From Pseudosulfitobacter pseudonitzschiae (lineage in GTDB: Bacteria; Pseudomonadota; Alphaproteobacteria; Rhodobacterales; Rhodobacteraceae), in NCBI RefSeq assembly GCF_002222635.1, contig NZ_CP022415.1, positions 558,001 to 622,000 of the forward strand: a stretch of DNA of 64,000 bases, written 5' to 3'. The translations under genes and the position numbers were made by a program. Every line of letters begins with the position of its first letter. Position 1 is the stretch's first letter. Shown here one piece after another: positions 17,066-25,400 of the stretch. A model generated the notes under the pieces. It saw only the letters and a program-made list of their open reading frames with translations, was not told the DNA's origin and searched no databases.

Positions 17066-17776
17066 ATGGCCCGCACCCCGATCTGGCAATCCATCGCCGC
17101 CCATCTGCGCGATGAAATCACCGCAGGGCAGTTCGCCCAAGGCGACAAGCTGCCGACCGAGGCGGCGCTGTCCGCGCGCTTTGGCGTCAACCGTCACACG
17201 GTGCGCCACGCGCTGGGAGCGCTGGCCGAGGAGGGCGTGGTCTATGCAAGGCGCGGCGCGGGTGTGTTCGTGACGCAGGTGCCGACGGATTATCCCATCG
17301 GCAAGCGCGTGCGCTTTCACCAGAACCTGACGCTGGCGGGGCGGGTGCCTGCCAAGGAAATCCTGTCGCTGGAAACCCGCAGCGCCACGGCGGTCGAACG
17401 CAAGACCTTGGCGCTGGCCGAGGGGGATATGGTGCATGATTACGAGGGACTGTCGCTGGCCGATGACCAGCCTGTCGCCCTGTTTCGCAGTGTCTTTCCG
17501 GCGGCGCGGTTTCCTGATCTGCTGGCGGACCTGCAAGCGACACGCTCTGTCACGGCGGCGTTACAGCGTGGCGGCGTGGCAGATTACACCCGCGCCTCGA
17601 CCCGGTTGAAGGCCAAGCTGGCCACGGCGACCCAAGCGCTGCACCTGCGCATCTCCGAGGGCGCACCGGTACTGCACACCACAGGCATCAACGTTGATGC
17701 AGGTGGCGTGCCGGTCGAGTTCGGGAATACCTGGTTCGCGGGGGACAGGATCACGCTGACGCTGGAGGGCGGGTAG
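17066..17776 (+). CDS. phnF: GntR/UTRA transcriptional regulator of phosphonate genes
   Basis: A 236-residue regulator from the ATG at 17066; a GTG at 17057 and a TTG at 17054 are in frame but less likely. The N-terminal winged helix is visible in TEAALSARFGVNRHTVRHAL (residues 28-47) and the C-terminal UTRA ligand domain follows from about residue 85. It is divergent from phnG and separated by a perfect inverted repeat. PhnF proteins are typically local repressors of phn genes; the effector is probably a phosphonate or pathway intermediate. Confidence 0.9.
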   Translation: MARTPIWQSIAAHLRDEITAGQFAQGDKLPTEAALSARFGVNRHTVRHALGALAEEGVVYARRGAGVFVTQVPTDYPIGKRVRFHQNLTLAGRVPAKEILSLETRSATAVERKTLALAEGDMVHDYEGLSLADDQPVALFRSVFPAARFPDLLADLQATRSVTAALQRGGVADYTRASTRLKAKLATATQALHLRISEGAPVLHTTGINVDAGGVPVEFGNTWFAGDRITLTLEGG

Positions 17777-18091
17777 GGGGATCAGTGGGGTCAGGTGGAG
17801 CAAGAAAGCTGTTGATGCTGAAGCGCGCAAGGGATGGATGTACCCAGCCCGAATGTATGTACCGGCTGCTATTCGCAATCGAGAAATTGGCACGATTTCG
17901 GAAGTCGCTCATATGTATCCGGCCTGTTGATCGGCTCGTGGGCCGTGGCCTTGATGGGGTTACGCACGCGCCGTGGTCTCATTAGCGGATAGGTCGATTT
18001 TGACCATTCGGGCTGTCAGACTCTGGGTGCGTATTTTCTCCGTTCCATGCTGTCCTCTCTTTCGCGAACTCCTTGGTGACCGTGGAAGACG
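17777..18091. other. Spacer between phnF and the insertion-sequence transposase
   Basis: No gene is supported here. The part 17777-17979 may be a remnant of native sequence; 17980-17990 is one copy of the 11-base direct repeat; 17991-18091 is probably the non-coding 3' end of the insertion sequence. A small GGTC/GACC hairpin is present near 17992. Confidence 0.5.
17980..17990. repeat. Left copy of 11-base direct repeat flanking the IS
   Basis: CATTAGCGGAT, identical to 19234-19244. It probably marks the recombination core shared by target and element. Confidence 0.7.
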
Positions 18092-19159
18092 TCAGATCGC
18101 TTCCATGGCCGCGTCTCTTGGTGCGTCGAACTGGGTGCCGTGGCGCAGAAGGCTCCAGGCGGTTCGTGCGAGTTTGTTGGCAAGCGCGATGGCCGCCTTG
18201 TTTCTGGGCATACGCGCCACCGCCTCGGTCAGCCACGGGCCAAAGCTGAAGTCGGACCAGCGGTGCGGGCGCATCATGATCACTTTAGCCGCCTGCACGA
18301 ACAGCATCCTCAGGTAGCGACTGCCGCGCTTGGTGATCCGTCCGAGGATCGTTCGCCCGCCGGTGCTGAATTGTCGGGGCACCAGACCAACCCAGGCTGC
18401 AAAATCGCGCCCCCTGTCGAACGCCTCACCTTTGCCGACTGCCGCGACCATCGCCGTCGAGATCATTGGCCCGATGCCGGGTATCGTCATGATGTTGGCG
18501 CAGTTCTCTTCCGTGCGGCTGATCTCTTCGATCTCGCCGGAGACGTCCCCGATCCGTTTGTCCAGCCAGAGCCAGTCGCCGTAAAGCCCGATCAGGATGC
18601 CACGCATTCGAGGTGAGATCTCATCCCGACGCTGTTCGAGGATCGTTTCGAAGGAATTCTTCAGCGCCCGCAGCCCCGACCTGACGGTGATCCCCTGCTC
18701 GATCAGGAAGGCCCGGATCTGGTTGATGGTGGCCGTGCGCCGCGAAACCAGCCGTGCCCGGACCCGGTGCAGGGCCTGAAGGTCGAGCTGATCTTGGTCC
18801 TTTTCTGAAACGGTCCGAAGGTTGGGTCGCAACGCAGCTTCTGCGATCGCCTCCGCGTCGTTGTAATCGTTCTTCTGGCCCTTGTTGAACGGCTTCACGT
18901 AAATTGCCGGTATGATCCGCGGCTCGAACCCCATGCTCCGCAGCGTTCGGCTGACAAAATGGGCGCTGAGGCAAGCCTCCATTCCCACGATGCAGCGTGG
19001 GAGTTGCTCGAAAGTGGCATTCAGAGCCAAGCGCTTGATCTGCTTTCGGATGACCAGTTGGCCGGACCGGTCGAATCCGACCAGGTGAAACGTATCCTTC
19101 CCGATGTCGATCCCGACGACGGCAAGGTCTTCCAAACTTCCTGTCTTCTTTGCACACAT
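18092..19159 (-). CDS. IS110-family DEDD transposase/recombinase
   Basis: A 355-residue recombinase with a ribosome site (AAGGAGAA) upstream of the ATG at 19159. The N-terminal RuvC-like DEDD set is intact: Asp18 in GIDIGKD, Glu61 in GMEACLS, Asp98 and Asp101 in NDYNDAEAIAEA. A helix-hairpin-helix-like IPGIGPMIS sits near residue 226, and the C-terminal Tnp domain carries the likely catalytic Ser265 in PRQFSTGGRT. The frame is complete, so the element may still be active. The sequence looks closest to the IS1111 subgroup, which is an impression and not a computed assignment. Confidence 0.93.
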   Translation of the reverse strand: MCAKKTGSLEDLAVVGIDIGKDTFHLVGFDRSGQLVIRKQIKRLALNATFEQLPRCIVGMEACLSAHFVSRTLRSMGFEPRIIPAIYVKPFNKGQKNDYNDAEAIAEAALRPNLRTVSEKDQDQLDLQALHRVRARLVSRRTATINQIRAFLIEQGITVRSGLRALKNSFETILEQRRDEISPRMRGILIGLYGDWLWLDKRIGDVSGEIEEISRTEENCANIMTIPGIGPMISTAMVAAVGKGEAFDRGRDFAAWVGLVPRQFSTGGRTILGRITKRGSRYLRMLFVQAAKVIMMRPHRWSDFSFGPWLTEAVARMPRNKAAIALANKLARTAWSLLRHGTQFDAPRDAAMEAI

Positions 19160-19475
19160 GGCTACTTCTCCTTGTTGCGCGGTTGATCCCAGTTAAAGAT
19201 AACCCAACGTTGGGGGAAGCAGCCGGCACATCCCATTAGCGGATCCACAGCCCTCGGCTCGAAATTTGCGATAGCTGACCTTCACCGCGCGGGTCGCGAA
19301 CTGGTAAGATGCGGACTTTGCTGCCGTTCGCTGCGGCTGCACCAATGTCCGCATCTCACCACGCCGTTCATGTTTGAGCGGTCAAGTTGAGATCGTTGCA
19401 TAAGGTCTCCGAGTTGATCAAAATCAGCCTCACAAATAAATTGAAAACTAACAAAGCTGGTTGAAGCCATAATCC
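19160..19475. other. IS end and AT-richer spacer
   Basis: 19160-19244 is the upstream end of the IS, including its ribosome site and the palindrome at 19203-19214. 19245-19475 holds no supported gene; a minus-strand open frame inside it has no ribosome site and no recognisable product. The region is less GC-rich than the surrounding chromosome. Confidence 0.5.
19234..19244. repeat. Right copy of 11-base direct repeat flanking the IS
   Basis: CATTAGCGGAT, identical to 17980-17990, located upstream of the transposase start. Confidence 0.7.
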
Positions 19476-20030
19476 ATGAAAAAAATTCTTATGATTGCCG
19501 TAGCCGCATTCGTCATCTCAACCATGTCGGCACAAGCATGTAGGATGGCTACCGCCCTAAACATTGAAGATGTCTCATTTGCCGACGTCGTTGTTATCGG
19601 GACCGTCGAGAATTATGAGATAGTAAGAGATGTGGCCTTTCGCGAAGGAATGCTCTCAAATCCAGACCTGTCCGACAACCTTCGAGAATTGTACTCAGAC
19701 CCAAACCAATCACTCCTAGGTGATTATGCACGATTTGAAGTGCTGGTTAGTGAGACAATCGTCGGAGGCGTTCCTCAGCGCTTCATGGCTACTTGGGATA
19801 ATTCGACTTTTGGGGAGCCCGCATCGTTGTCCACCGAGCAACTTCTCATGGCATTTAGATATGCGCAAACGCCAATGCCGCCCCTACAAGGGCCAAGTGC
19901 AACAGTATTGCCGAATCCGGAGCCGCAACTACTGACAATCTTGCAGGCTCCGTGTGCTCCACCGTTCTTGTTTAGTAGCTCATCTGAGGCTGCCCAAAAT
20001 GTTAGGGAAATCCTAGAGGTGAACCCTTAG
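19476..20030 (+). CDS. Orphan secreted protein, function unknown
   Basis: A 184-residue protein with a clear Sec signal peptide: MKKI, a hydrophobic core and a probable cleavage after SAQA at residue 21, leaving Cys22 first. Cys22 and the cysteine in QAPCAPPF could form a disulfide. The mature part is acidic and has no family landmark that I recognise. Codon use is visibly AT-richer than in the neighbours, and it lies next to an insertion sequence, so horizontal acquisition is likely. It stands alone: the next gene downstream is on the other strand after 467 bases. A lipoprotein is unlikely because the lipobox is poor. Confidence 0.65.
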   Translation: MKKILMIAVAAFVISTMSAQACRMATALNIEDVSFADVVVIGTVENYEIVRDVAFREGMLSNPDLSDNLRELYSDPNQSLLGDYARFEVLVSETIVGGVPQRFMATWDNSTFGEPASLSTEQLLMAFRYAQTPMPPLQGPSATVLPNPEPQLLTILQAPCAPPFLFSSSSEAAQNVREILEVNP

Positions 20031-20497
20031 CAACTCGGCCTTTGCAAGGGTTCCATTCTATCAATTCCCTCAAAGAACAAACAGTTCCAACGCCTTTTGT
20101 GATCAAGGCTGTTGAAAGTGGCGACGCTTAGTTGCCATTCGCTGCACTGCAAAAGACAGTCAACATGGGCTCACAGCCGCCGTTCGCCGCACTCTACACG
20201 AATGGCCGCTGTCGGGAAATGGCACAGACTTTGCAAACTCCACTTCCTGCGCATTGCGGTGTTCGTCTATGACGCAGCATACCACCGCCTTTCGCCCCGG
20301 TTGCATTCGCTCGGATGACGGGTTCGGTCCGGAAATGTGGTTCACAAAGGGCTCCCCCAATTGATCAGCATTTCCTCAACGGCATGTTGTGTTTCAAGCC
20401 TTGGCTGCACTGCCGAAGACCAGCCCGACTGCCCGTTGTGGGGTCAGGATGCTTTGAGCGTGACAGGCGGCGCGGCTTCTTGGGGGTGGCCTTGCGG
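20031..20497. other. Gene-poor spacer of 467 bases
   Basis: No gene is supported. Several short open frames appear on both strands but lack ribosome sites and recognisable products. The sequence looks like degenerate intergenic DNA at the end of the accessory patch. Confidence 0.5.
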
Positions 20498-21838
20498 TTA
20501 TTCGTCCAGAAATGCCACCTGTTGCGCTCGCATCGCAAAGATATCCTTGTCGTCCACGATCTCGACATCGTCCAGACATACGATCTGGTCACGTTTCAGG
20601 GGGCGTTTCAGTTTGATGTGGTGCGCCAGACCGATCGGCAGGGCGTTCAGGCGGTGGGACTGGCGGGCGGGGATCGCTTTGGCCCAGACTTTGAAGCCGC
20701 CTTCGCCGTCCAGATAATCACCGGCGGCAAAGTCGCCCTTGGATGTGGCCACCGCATCGCCGCGCCAGCGGGTGGATGATCCTGTGGCCTCGCCGCGCAA
20801 ACAGGCCGACAGCACCGAAACGGATGTTTCCAGCCCGATCAGGTGAAAGGGGCGCCACATCGAGCCGTACCAGCCTGTGGGATCTGTCAGCAGGCCGTAT
20901 TGCTGGAAACAGGCGCGGGTGTAGTCGTCGGGCGCGCGAAAGGTCACGAACATGCCGTATTGGATGTTGTTCAGCACCACGCGCCCGTCGGGTTCGCGGC
21001 TGGATGCGATGTCGACCAGCCCCGGTTTGGCCAGCCTGCCGCCTTCGCTTTCGGGGCGGAACACTGTCGCCAGATCGTGCAGCCCTGCGGGATGGAAGGC
21101 CAGCCCGTCGTCCGGACAATCAAGGCCGGTGGCATTGGCGACAGCGGCCATTTCGATGGCGGCCTTGGTCCCGTCGGTGAACGAATTGTACATCTTGGGG
21201 TTAAAGTCGCCTGCGGCCACTTCTTCGTCGCTCCATCCGAAAAAGTCCCAGACCGTGTCGGGGGTAGAATAGCGGTAGGGCGGGGCAAAGTTCATGCCCT
21301 TGCCTGCGGCACACAGTTCGAATCCGCAGGCGTGGACCCAATCGACCAACTCGCAGATAGCGGCGGGCTGGTCGCCATAGGCCATGGAATAGACCACGCC
21401 CTGCTGCGCTGCGCGGTGTGCCAGAACGGCGCCGCATAGAACGTCGGCTTCGACGTTGACCATAATCACATGCTTGCCCGCGTCGATGGCGGCCAGCGCG
21501 TGACGGGTGCCTGCCAGCGGGTGGCCGGTTGCTTCGAGGATACATTCGATATCACCGCAGGCCAGCAGGTCTGCGACATCGTCGGTGATGCAGGTGGTGC
21601 CGTCGCGCACTGCACCGGCCATGCTGGTGGCGGCGTATCGCTCGGGGGACCAGCCGGTGCGCTCGAACGATCCGCGGGCTTTGTCCACGTCCAGATCGGC
21701 GACACCGACCACATGATAGCCGTCGATAAACCGCGCTTGTGCAAGGATCATCGAGCCGAATTTTCCTGCGCCGATCAGGCCGACGCGCACGGGGCGGCCC
21801 GCGTCGCGGCGTGCGGCAAGAAGCGATGACAGGTTCAT
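20498..21838 (-). CDS. NAD(P)-dependent oxidoreductase with SAF-like C-terminal domain
   Basis: A 446-residue protein. The N-terminal Rossmann domain begins with VGLIGAGKFGSM (about residues 19-30), followed by a homoserine-dehydrogenase/Gfo-like middle and a C-terminal SAF-like domain with GDYLDGEGGFKVWAKA and KLKRPLKRDQIV. Such fusions are found in carbohydrate catabolic clusters, but their reactions are mostly unknown. It diverges from the split transketolase genes (155-base gap), suggesting a common pathway. Candidate substrates are small branched or short-chain sugars and their acids. The start follows a GGACAC-type upstream sequence; no other start competes well. Confidence 0.8.
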   Translation of the reverse strand: MNLSSLLAARRDAGRPVRVGLIGAGKFGSMILAQARFIDGYHVVGVADLDVDKARGSFERTGWSPERYAATSMAGAVRDGTTCITDDVADLLACGDIECILEATGHPLAGTRHALAAIDAGKHVIMVNVEADVLCGAVLAHRAAQQGVVYSMAYGDQPAAICELVDWVHACGFELCAAGKGMNFAPPYRYSTPDTVWDFFGWSDEEVAAGDFNPKMYNSFTDGTKAAIEMAAVANATGLDCPDDGLAFHPAGLHDLATVFRPESEGGRLAKPGLVDIASSREPDGRVVLNNIQYGMFVTFRAPDDYTRACFQQYGLLTDPTGWYGSMWRPFHLIGLETSVSVLSACLRGEATGSSTRWRGDAVATSKGDFAAGDYLDGEGGFKVWAKAIPARQSHRLNALPIGLAHHIKLKRPLKRDQIVCLDDVEIVDDKDIFAMRAQQVAFLDE

Positions 21839-21993
21839 GATGTGTCCTTTCGGTTATGTGTCCGGGGGACGCTAACACGGGGTGCGCGTGACAACATTGA
21901 AGCTGTGCTTACCGTGCAGTTAAGAATTTTTAATTGTTTAGCGGGCTGCCCCGATGCCATCTGGTGCCTGAACCAAAGGGGGAGGAGACAGCC

Positions 21994-22845
21994 ATGAACA
22001 CGGGCACAGCCAAGCATGGATCGAACGTCAGTCTGGCACGGCGCGCATGGGCGATCCGGCGCAACGCGTTGCGCATGGGCGAGGTGCAGGGGCAGGGATA
22101 TATCGGACAGGCGCTGGGTGTGGCGGATGTGCTGGCGGTGTCCTATTTCCACGCGCTCAGCTATCGCCCCGACGACCCCGAATGGGAAGGGCGCGACCGC
22201 TTTCTGCTGTCGATCGGACACTATGCCATCGCGCTGTATTCCGCGATGATCGAGGCAGGTATCCTGCCAGAGAACGAACTGGAAACTTATGGCATGGACG
22301 ACAGCCGGATGCCGATGTCGGGCATGGCCGCCTATACGCCGGGGATGGAGATCACCGGCGGATCGCTTGGACATGGCTTGGGCATTGCGGTGGGCATGGC
22401 GCTGGGGCTGAAGCGTAAAAAGAACCCAGCCTTTGTCTATAACATGCTGTCCGACGGCGAACTGGGCGAAGGATCGACCTGGGAGGCGGTGATGTCTGCC
22501 GTGCAGTGGAAACTGGACAACCTGATCGCCATTGTCGATTTCAACAACCAGCAGGCCGACGGACCGACGCGCTCGGCACTGGCGCAGGTGCCCGAGGCGG
22601 CGAAATGGCAGGCATTTGGCTGGTATGCGCAAGAGGTCGACGGTAACGATCTGGACGCGGTCGTAGCAGCCTTTGACGCGGCACGGGGCCACGATGGCGC
22701 GCAGCCCCGCGTCATCATCTGCAACACCACCATGTGCAAGGGCATTCCGTTTCTGGAAAGCCGTGAGATCACCCATTTTGTACGGGTTGAGCCCGAGGAA
22801 TGGGCCAAAGCCTTGGAGATTCTGGACGGGGAGAAACCACAATGA
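21994..22845 (+). CDS. Transketolase, N-terminal (TPP-binding) subunit
   Basis: A 283-residue protein from the ATG at 21994, with GGGGGAGGAG upstream. It corresponds to the first third of transketolase: GHGLGIAVGMALG and the TPP/Mg motif from SDGELGEGS to FNNQQ. The conserved histidine in SIGHYAIAL is present. The 3' end overlaps the next gene by ATGA, so the two halves are made together. Split transketolases of this form occur both in archaeal-type pentose metabolism and in dedicated sugar-catabolic operons, for example apulose 4-phosphate transketolase AptAB. The specificity here is not known. Confidence 0.9.
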   Translation: MNTGTAKHGSNVSLARRAWAIRRNALRMGEVQGQGYIGQALGVADVLAVSYFHALSYRPDDPEWEGRDRFLLSIGHYAIALYSAMIEAGILPENELETYGMDDSRMPMSGMAAYTPGMEITGGSLGHGLGIAVGMALGLKRKKNPAFVYNMLSDGELGEGSTWEAVMSAVQWKLDNLIAIVDFNNQQADGPTRSALAQVPEAAKWQAFGWYAQEVDGNDLDAVVAAFDAARGHDGAQPRVIICNTTMCKGIPFLESREITHFVRVEPEEWAKALEILDGEKPQ

Positions 22846-23879
22846 AGCCGCAGGAACTGTCGCGCCGCCAGTCGAAATACACCGCCCGCACCGCGCCCGA
22901 GGGCGAACGCGTGGCCACATCCGCCATGATCGCGTCGCTGGATGCCGAAGGACGCGACACCATAGCCGCCCCCTTTGGTCACGCACTGGTGGATCTGGCC
23001 AAAACCCGCGAAGACATTGTGGGGTTGACGGCGGATCTGTCAAAATACACCGACCTGCATATTTTTGCCAAAGCGTACCCCGACCGGTTTTACCAGATGG
23101 GTATGGCCGAGGCGGTGATGATAAGCGCCGCCGCCGGACTGGCACGCGAGGGGTTCACGCCCTTTGCCACCACCTATGCGGTGTTTGCGTCGCGCCGCGC
23201 CTATGATTTCATCATCATGGCGATTGCCGAAGAAAACCTGCCGGTCAAGATTGTCTGCGCCCTGCCCGGACTGACCACAGGCTATGGCCCCAGCCATCAG
23301 GCGACCGAGGATCTGGCGATCATGCGCGGGATGCCCAACCTGACCATCATTGATCCGTGCGATGCGGTCGAGATCGATCAGGCCACGCGCGTCATCGCCG
23401 ACACGCCGGGGCCGGTCTATATGCGGCTGCTGCGGGGGCAGGTGCCGGACGTGCTGGGCGAATATGGCTATCAGTTCAAGCTGGGCCGCGCGCAGATGAT
23501 CCGCGACGGGCGTGATGTGCTGTTTGTGTCGTCGGGGCTGATGACCATGCGCACGCTGGACGCGGCCAAAGCGCTGCAAAAGGACGGTGTCGATTGCGCG
23601 GTGCTGCATGTGCCGACGATCAAGCCGCTGGATGTCCAGACCATCATCGCCGAGGCGTCAAAGGGCGGGCGGCTGGTGGTCACGGCCGAGAACCATTCGG
23701 TCACCGGCGGTCTGGGCGAGGCAGTGGCCGCGACCCTGATGCGGGCGGGGGTGCATGTGCCCTTCCGCCAGATCGGTCTGCCGGATGCGTTTCTGGATGC
23801 GGGGGCGCTGCCCACGTTGCACGACCAATACGGTATTTCGGTCAGCGCGGTTACGGCTGCGGTGAAATCATGGCTTTGA
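22842..23879 (+). CDS. Transketolase, C-terminal (pyrimidine-binding) subunit
   Basis: A 345-residue protein from the ATG that overlaps the previous stop. It carries the cofactor-activating glutamate in MGMAEAVMI and the family stretch TTGYGPSHQATEDLA, then the C-terminal transketolase domain with TAENHSVTGGLGEA. An N-terminal extension of about 50 residues precedes the conserved core. Together with 21994-22845 it should form a heteromeric TPP enzyme that transfers two-carbon units between sugar phosphates. It is followed after 10 bases by an SDR, which suggests a three-gene operon. Confidence 0.9.
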   Translation: MKPQELSRRQSKYTARTAPEGERVATSAMIASLDAEGRDTIAAPFGHALVDLAKTREDIVGLTADLSKYTDLHIFAKAYPDRFYQMGMAEAVMISAAAGLAREGFTPFATTYAVFASRRAYDFIIMAIAEENLPVKIVCALPGLTTGYGPSHQATEDLAIMRGMPNLTIIDPCDAVEIDQATRVIADTPGPVYMRLLRGQVPDVLGEYGYQFKLGRAQMIRDGRDVLFVSSGLMTMRTLDAAKALQKDGVDCAVLHVPTIKPLDVQTIIAEASKGGRLVVTAENHSVTGGLGEAVAATLMRAGVHVPFRQIGLPDAFLDAGALPTLHDQYGISVSAVTAAVKSWL

Positions 23880-23889
23880 GGGGAATAAG

Positions 23890-24645
23890 ATGAAACTTCT
23901 GGATGGAATGACGGCGATCATCACCGGTGCTGCCAGTCCGCGCGGGTTGGGCAAGGCCACGGCGCGGCTGTTTGCGCAGCATGGCGCGCGGGTGGCGATA
24001 CTGGATCTGGATGCGGACGAGGCGGCAGAGGCCGCAGCGGACCTGCCGGGGCAGGGGCACACCTGGGGCGTGTGCGATGTGACCGACAAGGTGGCTTGCG
24101 AGACCGTGGCGGCGGATATTATTGCGCAGTGGGGGCAGGTGGATATTCTGGTGAACAACGCCGGTATCACCCAGCCGCTGAAGCTGATGGAGATTGCGCC
24201 GCACAACTACGACGCGGTGCTGGACGTGAACCTGCGCGGCACCTTGTATATGTCCCAAGCGGTGATCCCGCATATGCGGACGCGCGGGCAAGGCAGCATC
24301 ATCAACCTGTCGTCGGTGTCGGCCCAGCGGGGCGGCGGCATCTTTGGCGGGCCGCATTATTCCGCCGCAAAAGCGGGGATACTGGGGCTGACCAAGGCGA
24401 TGGCCCGCGAACTGGCACCCGCAGGCGTGCGGTCAAACGCGATCTGTCCGGGGTTCATCGCCACGGACATCACCGCAGGCAAACTGACCGACGAGATGCG
24501 CGCGCAAGTGCTGGAGGGTATCCCGATGGGCCGCGCAGGCACAGCGGACGACGTAGCGGGCTGTGCGTTGTTTCTGGCATCCAGCCTGTCGGCCTATGTG
24601 ACGGGGACCGAAGTGGACGTGAATGGCGGTTCGCTGATCCATTAG
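23890..24645 (+). CDS. Short-chain dehydrogenase/reductase
   Basis: A 251-residue classical SDR. It has the cofactor motif TGAASPRGLG (residues 12-21), the NNAG motif, the catalytic serine in NLSSVSAQ and the YSAAK active site. Asp at the end of beta-2 (AILDLDAD) indicates NAD preference. It begins 10 bases after the transketolase C-subunit and most likely oxidises or reduces a sugar or polyol in the same pathway. The exact substrate cannot be assigned. The end HYSAAK and GGSLIH are typical of sugar-alcohol dehydrogenases in this family. Confidence 0.9.
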   Translation: MKLLDGMTAIITGAASPRGLGKATARLFAQHGARVAILDLDADEAAEAAADLPGQGHTWGVCDVTDKVACETVAADIIAQWGQVDILVNNAGITQPLKLMEIAPHNYDAVLDVNLRGTLYMSQAVIPHMRTRGQGSIINLSSVSAQRGGGIFGGPHYSAAKAGILGLTKAMARELAPAGVRSNAICPGFIATDITAGKLTDEMRAQVLEGIPMGRAGTADDVAGCALFLASSLSAYVTGTEVDVNGGSLIH

Positions 24646-24735
24646 GGGATTTGAATCTGGGAGTTTCACGGGCACGCCGAAACGTTCCGGGGGAAAACCG
24701 CAGCGAGGGTCCGATTTGAACCCGCTGCGATCTGT

Positions 24736-25236
24736 CTAACCGTAGTGTCGATAGACTAGATCTGAGGGATCAGGCCGTTGCGCGTTCGCATCCAGCGTCG
24801 CACCGAGCCTTTCCGCCAACCGAGCTGATCGAGCGTTTTCAGGGTCGATGTAACTCACCAGCGTCGTGAGGTGCCTGACGTCTCGACACCAGGTCCGGAG
24901 GGCGGTTGCAGCTTCGTATGCGACGCCGCGACCCTCCGCCTCAGGATAGAGTAGCCAGCCCAGTTCCCATTCTGGGAAGAGCGGCCCTGAATTGATTCCA
25001 ACTTGTCCGAGGCATTCGCCGTCGGCAGTGTTCTCAATCATAAGACCACCGCACCCGAACAGGCTCCATTGAGCGTGATCGGAACAAAACATTCCCCAAG
25101 CACCGGCGAGGGAGAAAGGCCCACCCATGTAGATTGATCGGTCTGAAGTCATAACACGATGATAGCCGGTCCAGTCTTCTGCTCGCATAGGCCGCAAGGT
25201 CAGGCGGGGGGTCTTAAGCGTAGGAATCACAGTCAT
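24736..25236 (-). CDS. GNAT-family N-acetyltransferase (RimJ/RimL type)
   Basis: A 166-residue acetyltransferase. It starts with the RimJ/RimL-type LKTPRLTLRPMRAEDW and contains the acetyl-CoA-binding region around GQVGINSG to GRGVAYEA and the family end SYIDPENARSARLAERLGA. It probably acetylates a small molecule or a protein N-terminus in the cytoplasm. It is alone on the minus strand between two unrelated operons, so context gives no clue. No resistance role is implied by the sequence. Confidence 0.85.
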   Translation of the reverse strand: MTVIPTLKTPRLTLRPMRAEDWTGYHRVMTSDRSIYMGGPFSLAGAWGMFCSDHAQWSLFGCGGLMIENTADGECLGQVGINSGPLFPEWELGWLLYPEAEGRGVAYEAATALRTWCRDVRHLTTLVSYIDPENARSARLAERLGATLDANAQRPDPSDLVYRHYG

Positions 25237-25400
25237 AGGTAGCCCTTTTTGTCATGCTTAGGATATCCTCATCACAGATCAATGTCGGCTTCGTTCTGCA
25301 CAACAGCCATAGTCTACCTGCAAACTCAGGGTCGTTTCGGCGTGGGGTTGGCAGGAGGATTCGGCCTTCCAACTTCGGTGGATGTCACTGGTATTGCCCC

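Larger units (their letters stand above)
17991..19244 (-). mobile_element. IS110-family (IS1111-like) insertion sequence
   Basis: The element is about 1.25 kb with a single transposase gene on the minus strand. The 11-base sequence CATTAGCGGAT occurs at 17980-17990 and again at 19234-19244, so one copy probably belongs to the element and one to the target; exact ends could shift by up to 11 bases. About 100 non-coding bases follow the transposase and about 85 precede it. A perfect 12-base palindrome, CCCAACGTTGGG, lies subterminally at 19203-19214. IS110-type elements carry a guide (bridge/seek) RNA in non-coding ends, so one end may encode it. Confidence 0.75.

Noticed and set aside
19282-19470. 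Short minus-strand open frame after the IS
   Set aside because: No ribosome site, no recognisable product and composition of non-coding DNA.
20160-20360. Short minus-strand open frame in the 20 kb spacer
   Set aside because: The translation looks like the degenerate frames often seen in intergenic Rhodobacteraceae DNA; no start signal.
24707-24735. A sequence resembling the T arm of a tRNA on the minus strand (GGGTTCAAATC)
   Set aside because: The T stem does not close and no acceptor, D or anticodon arms can be built around it.
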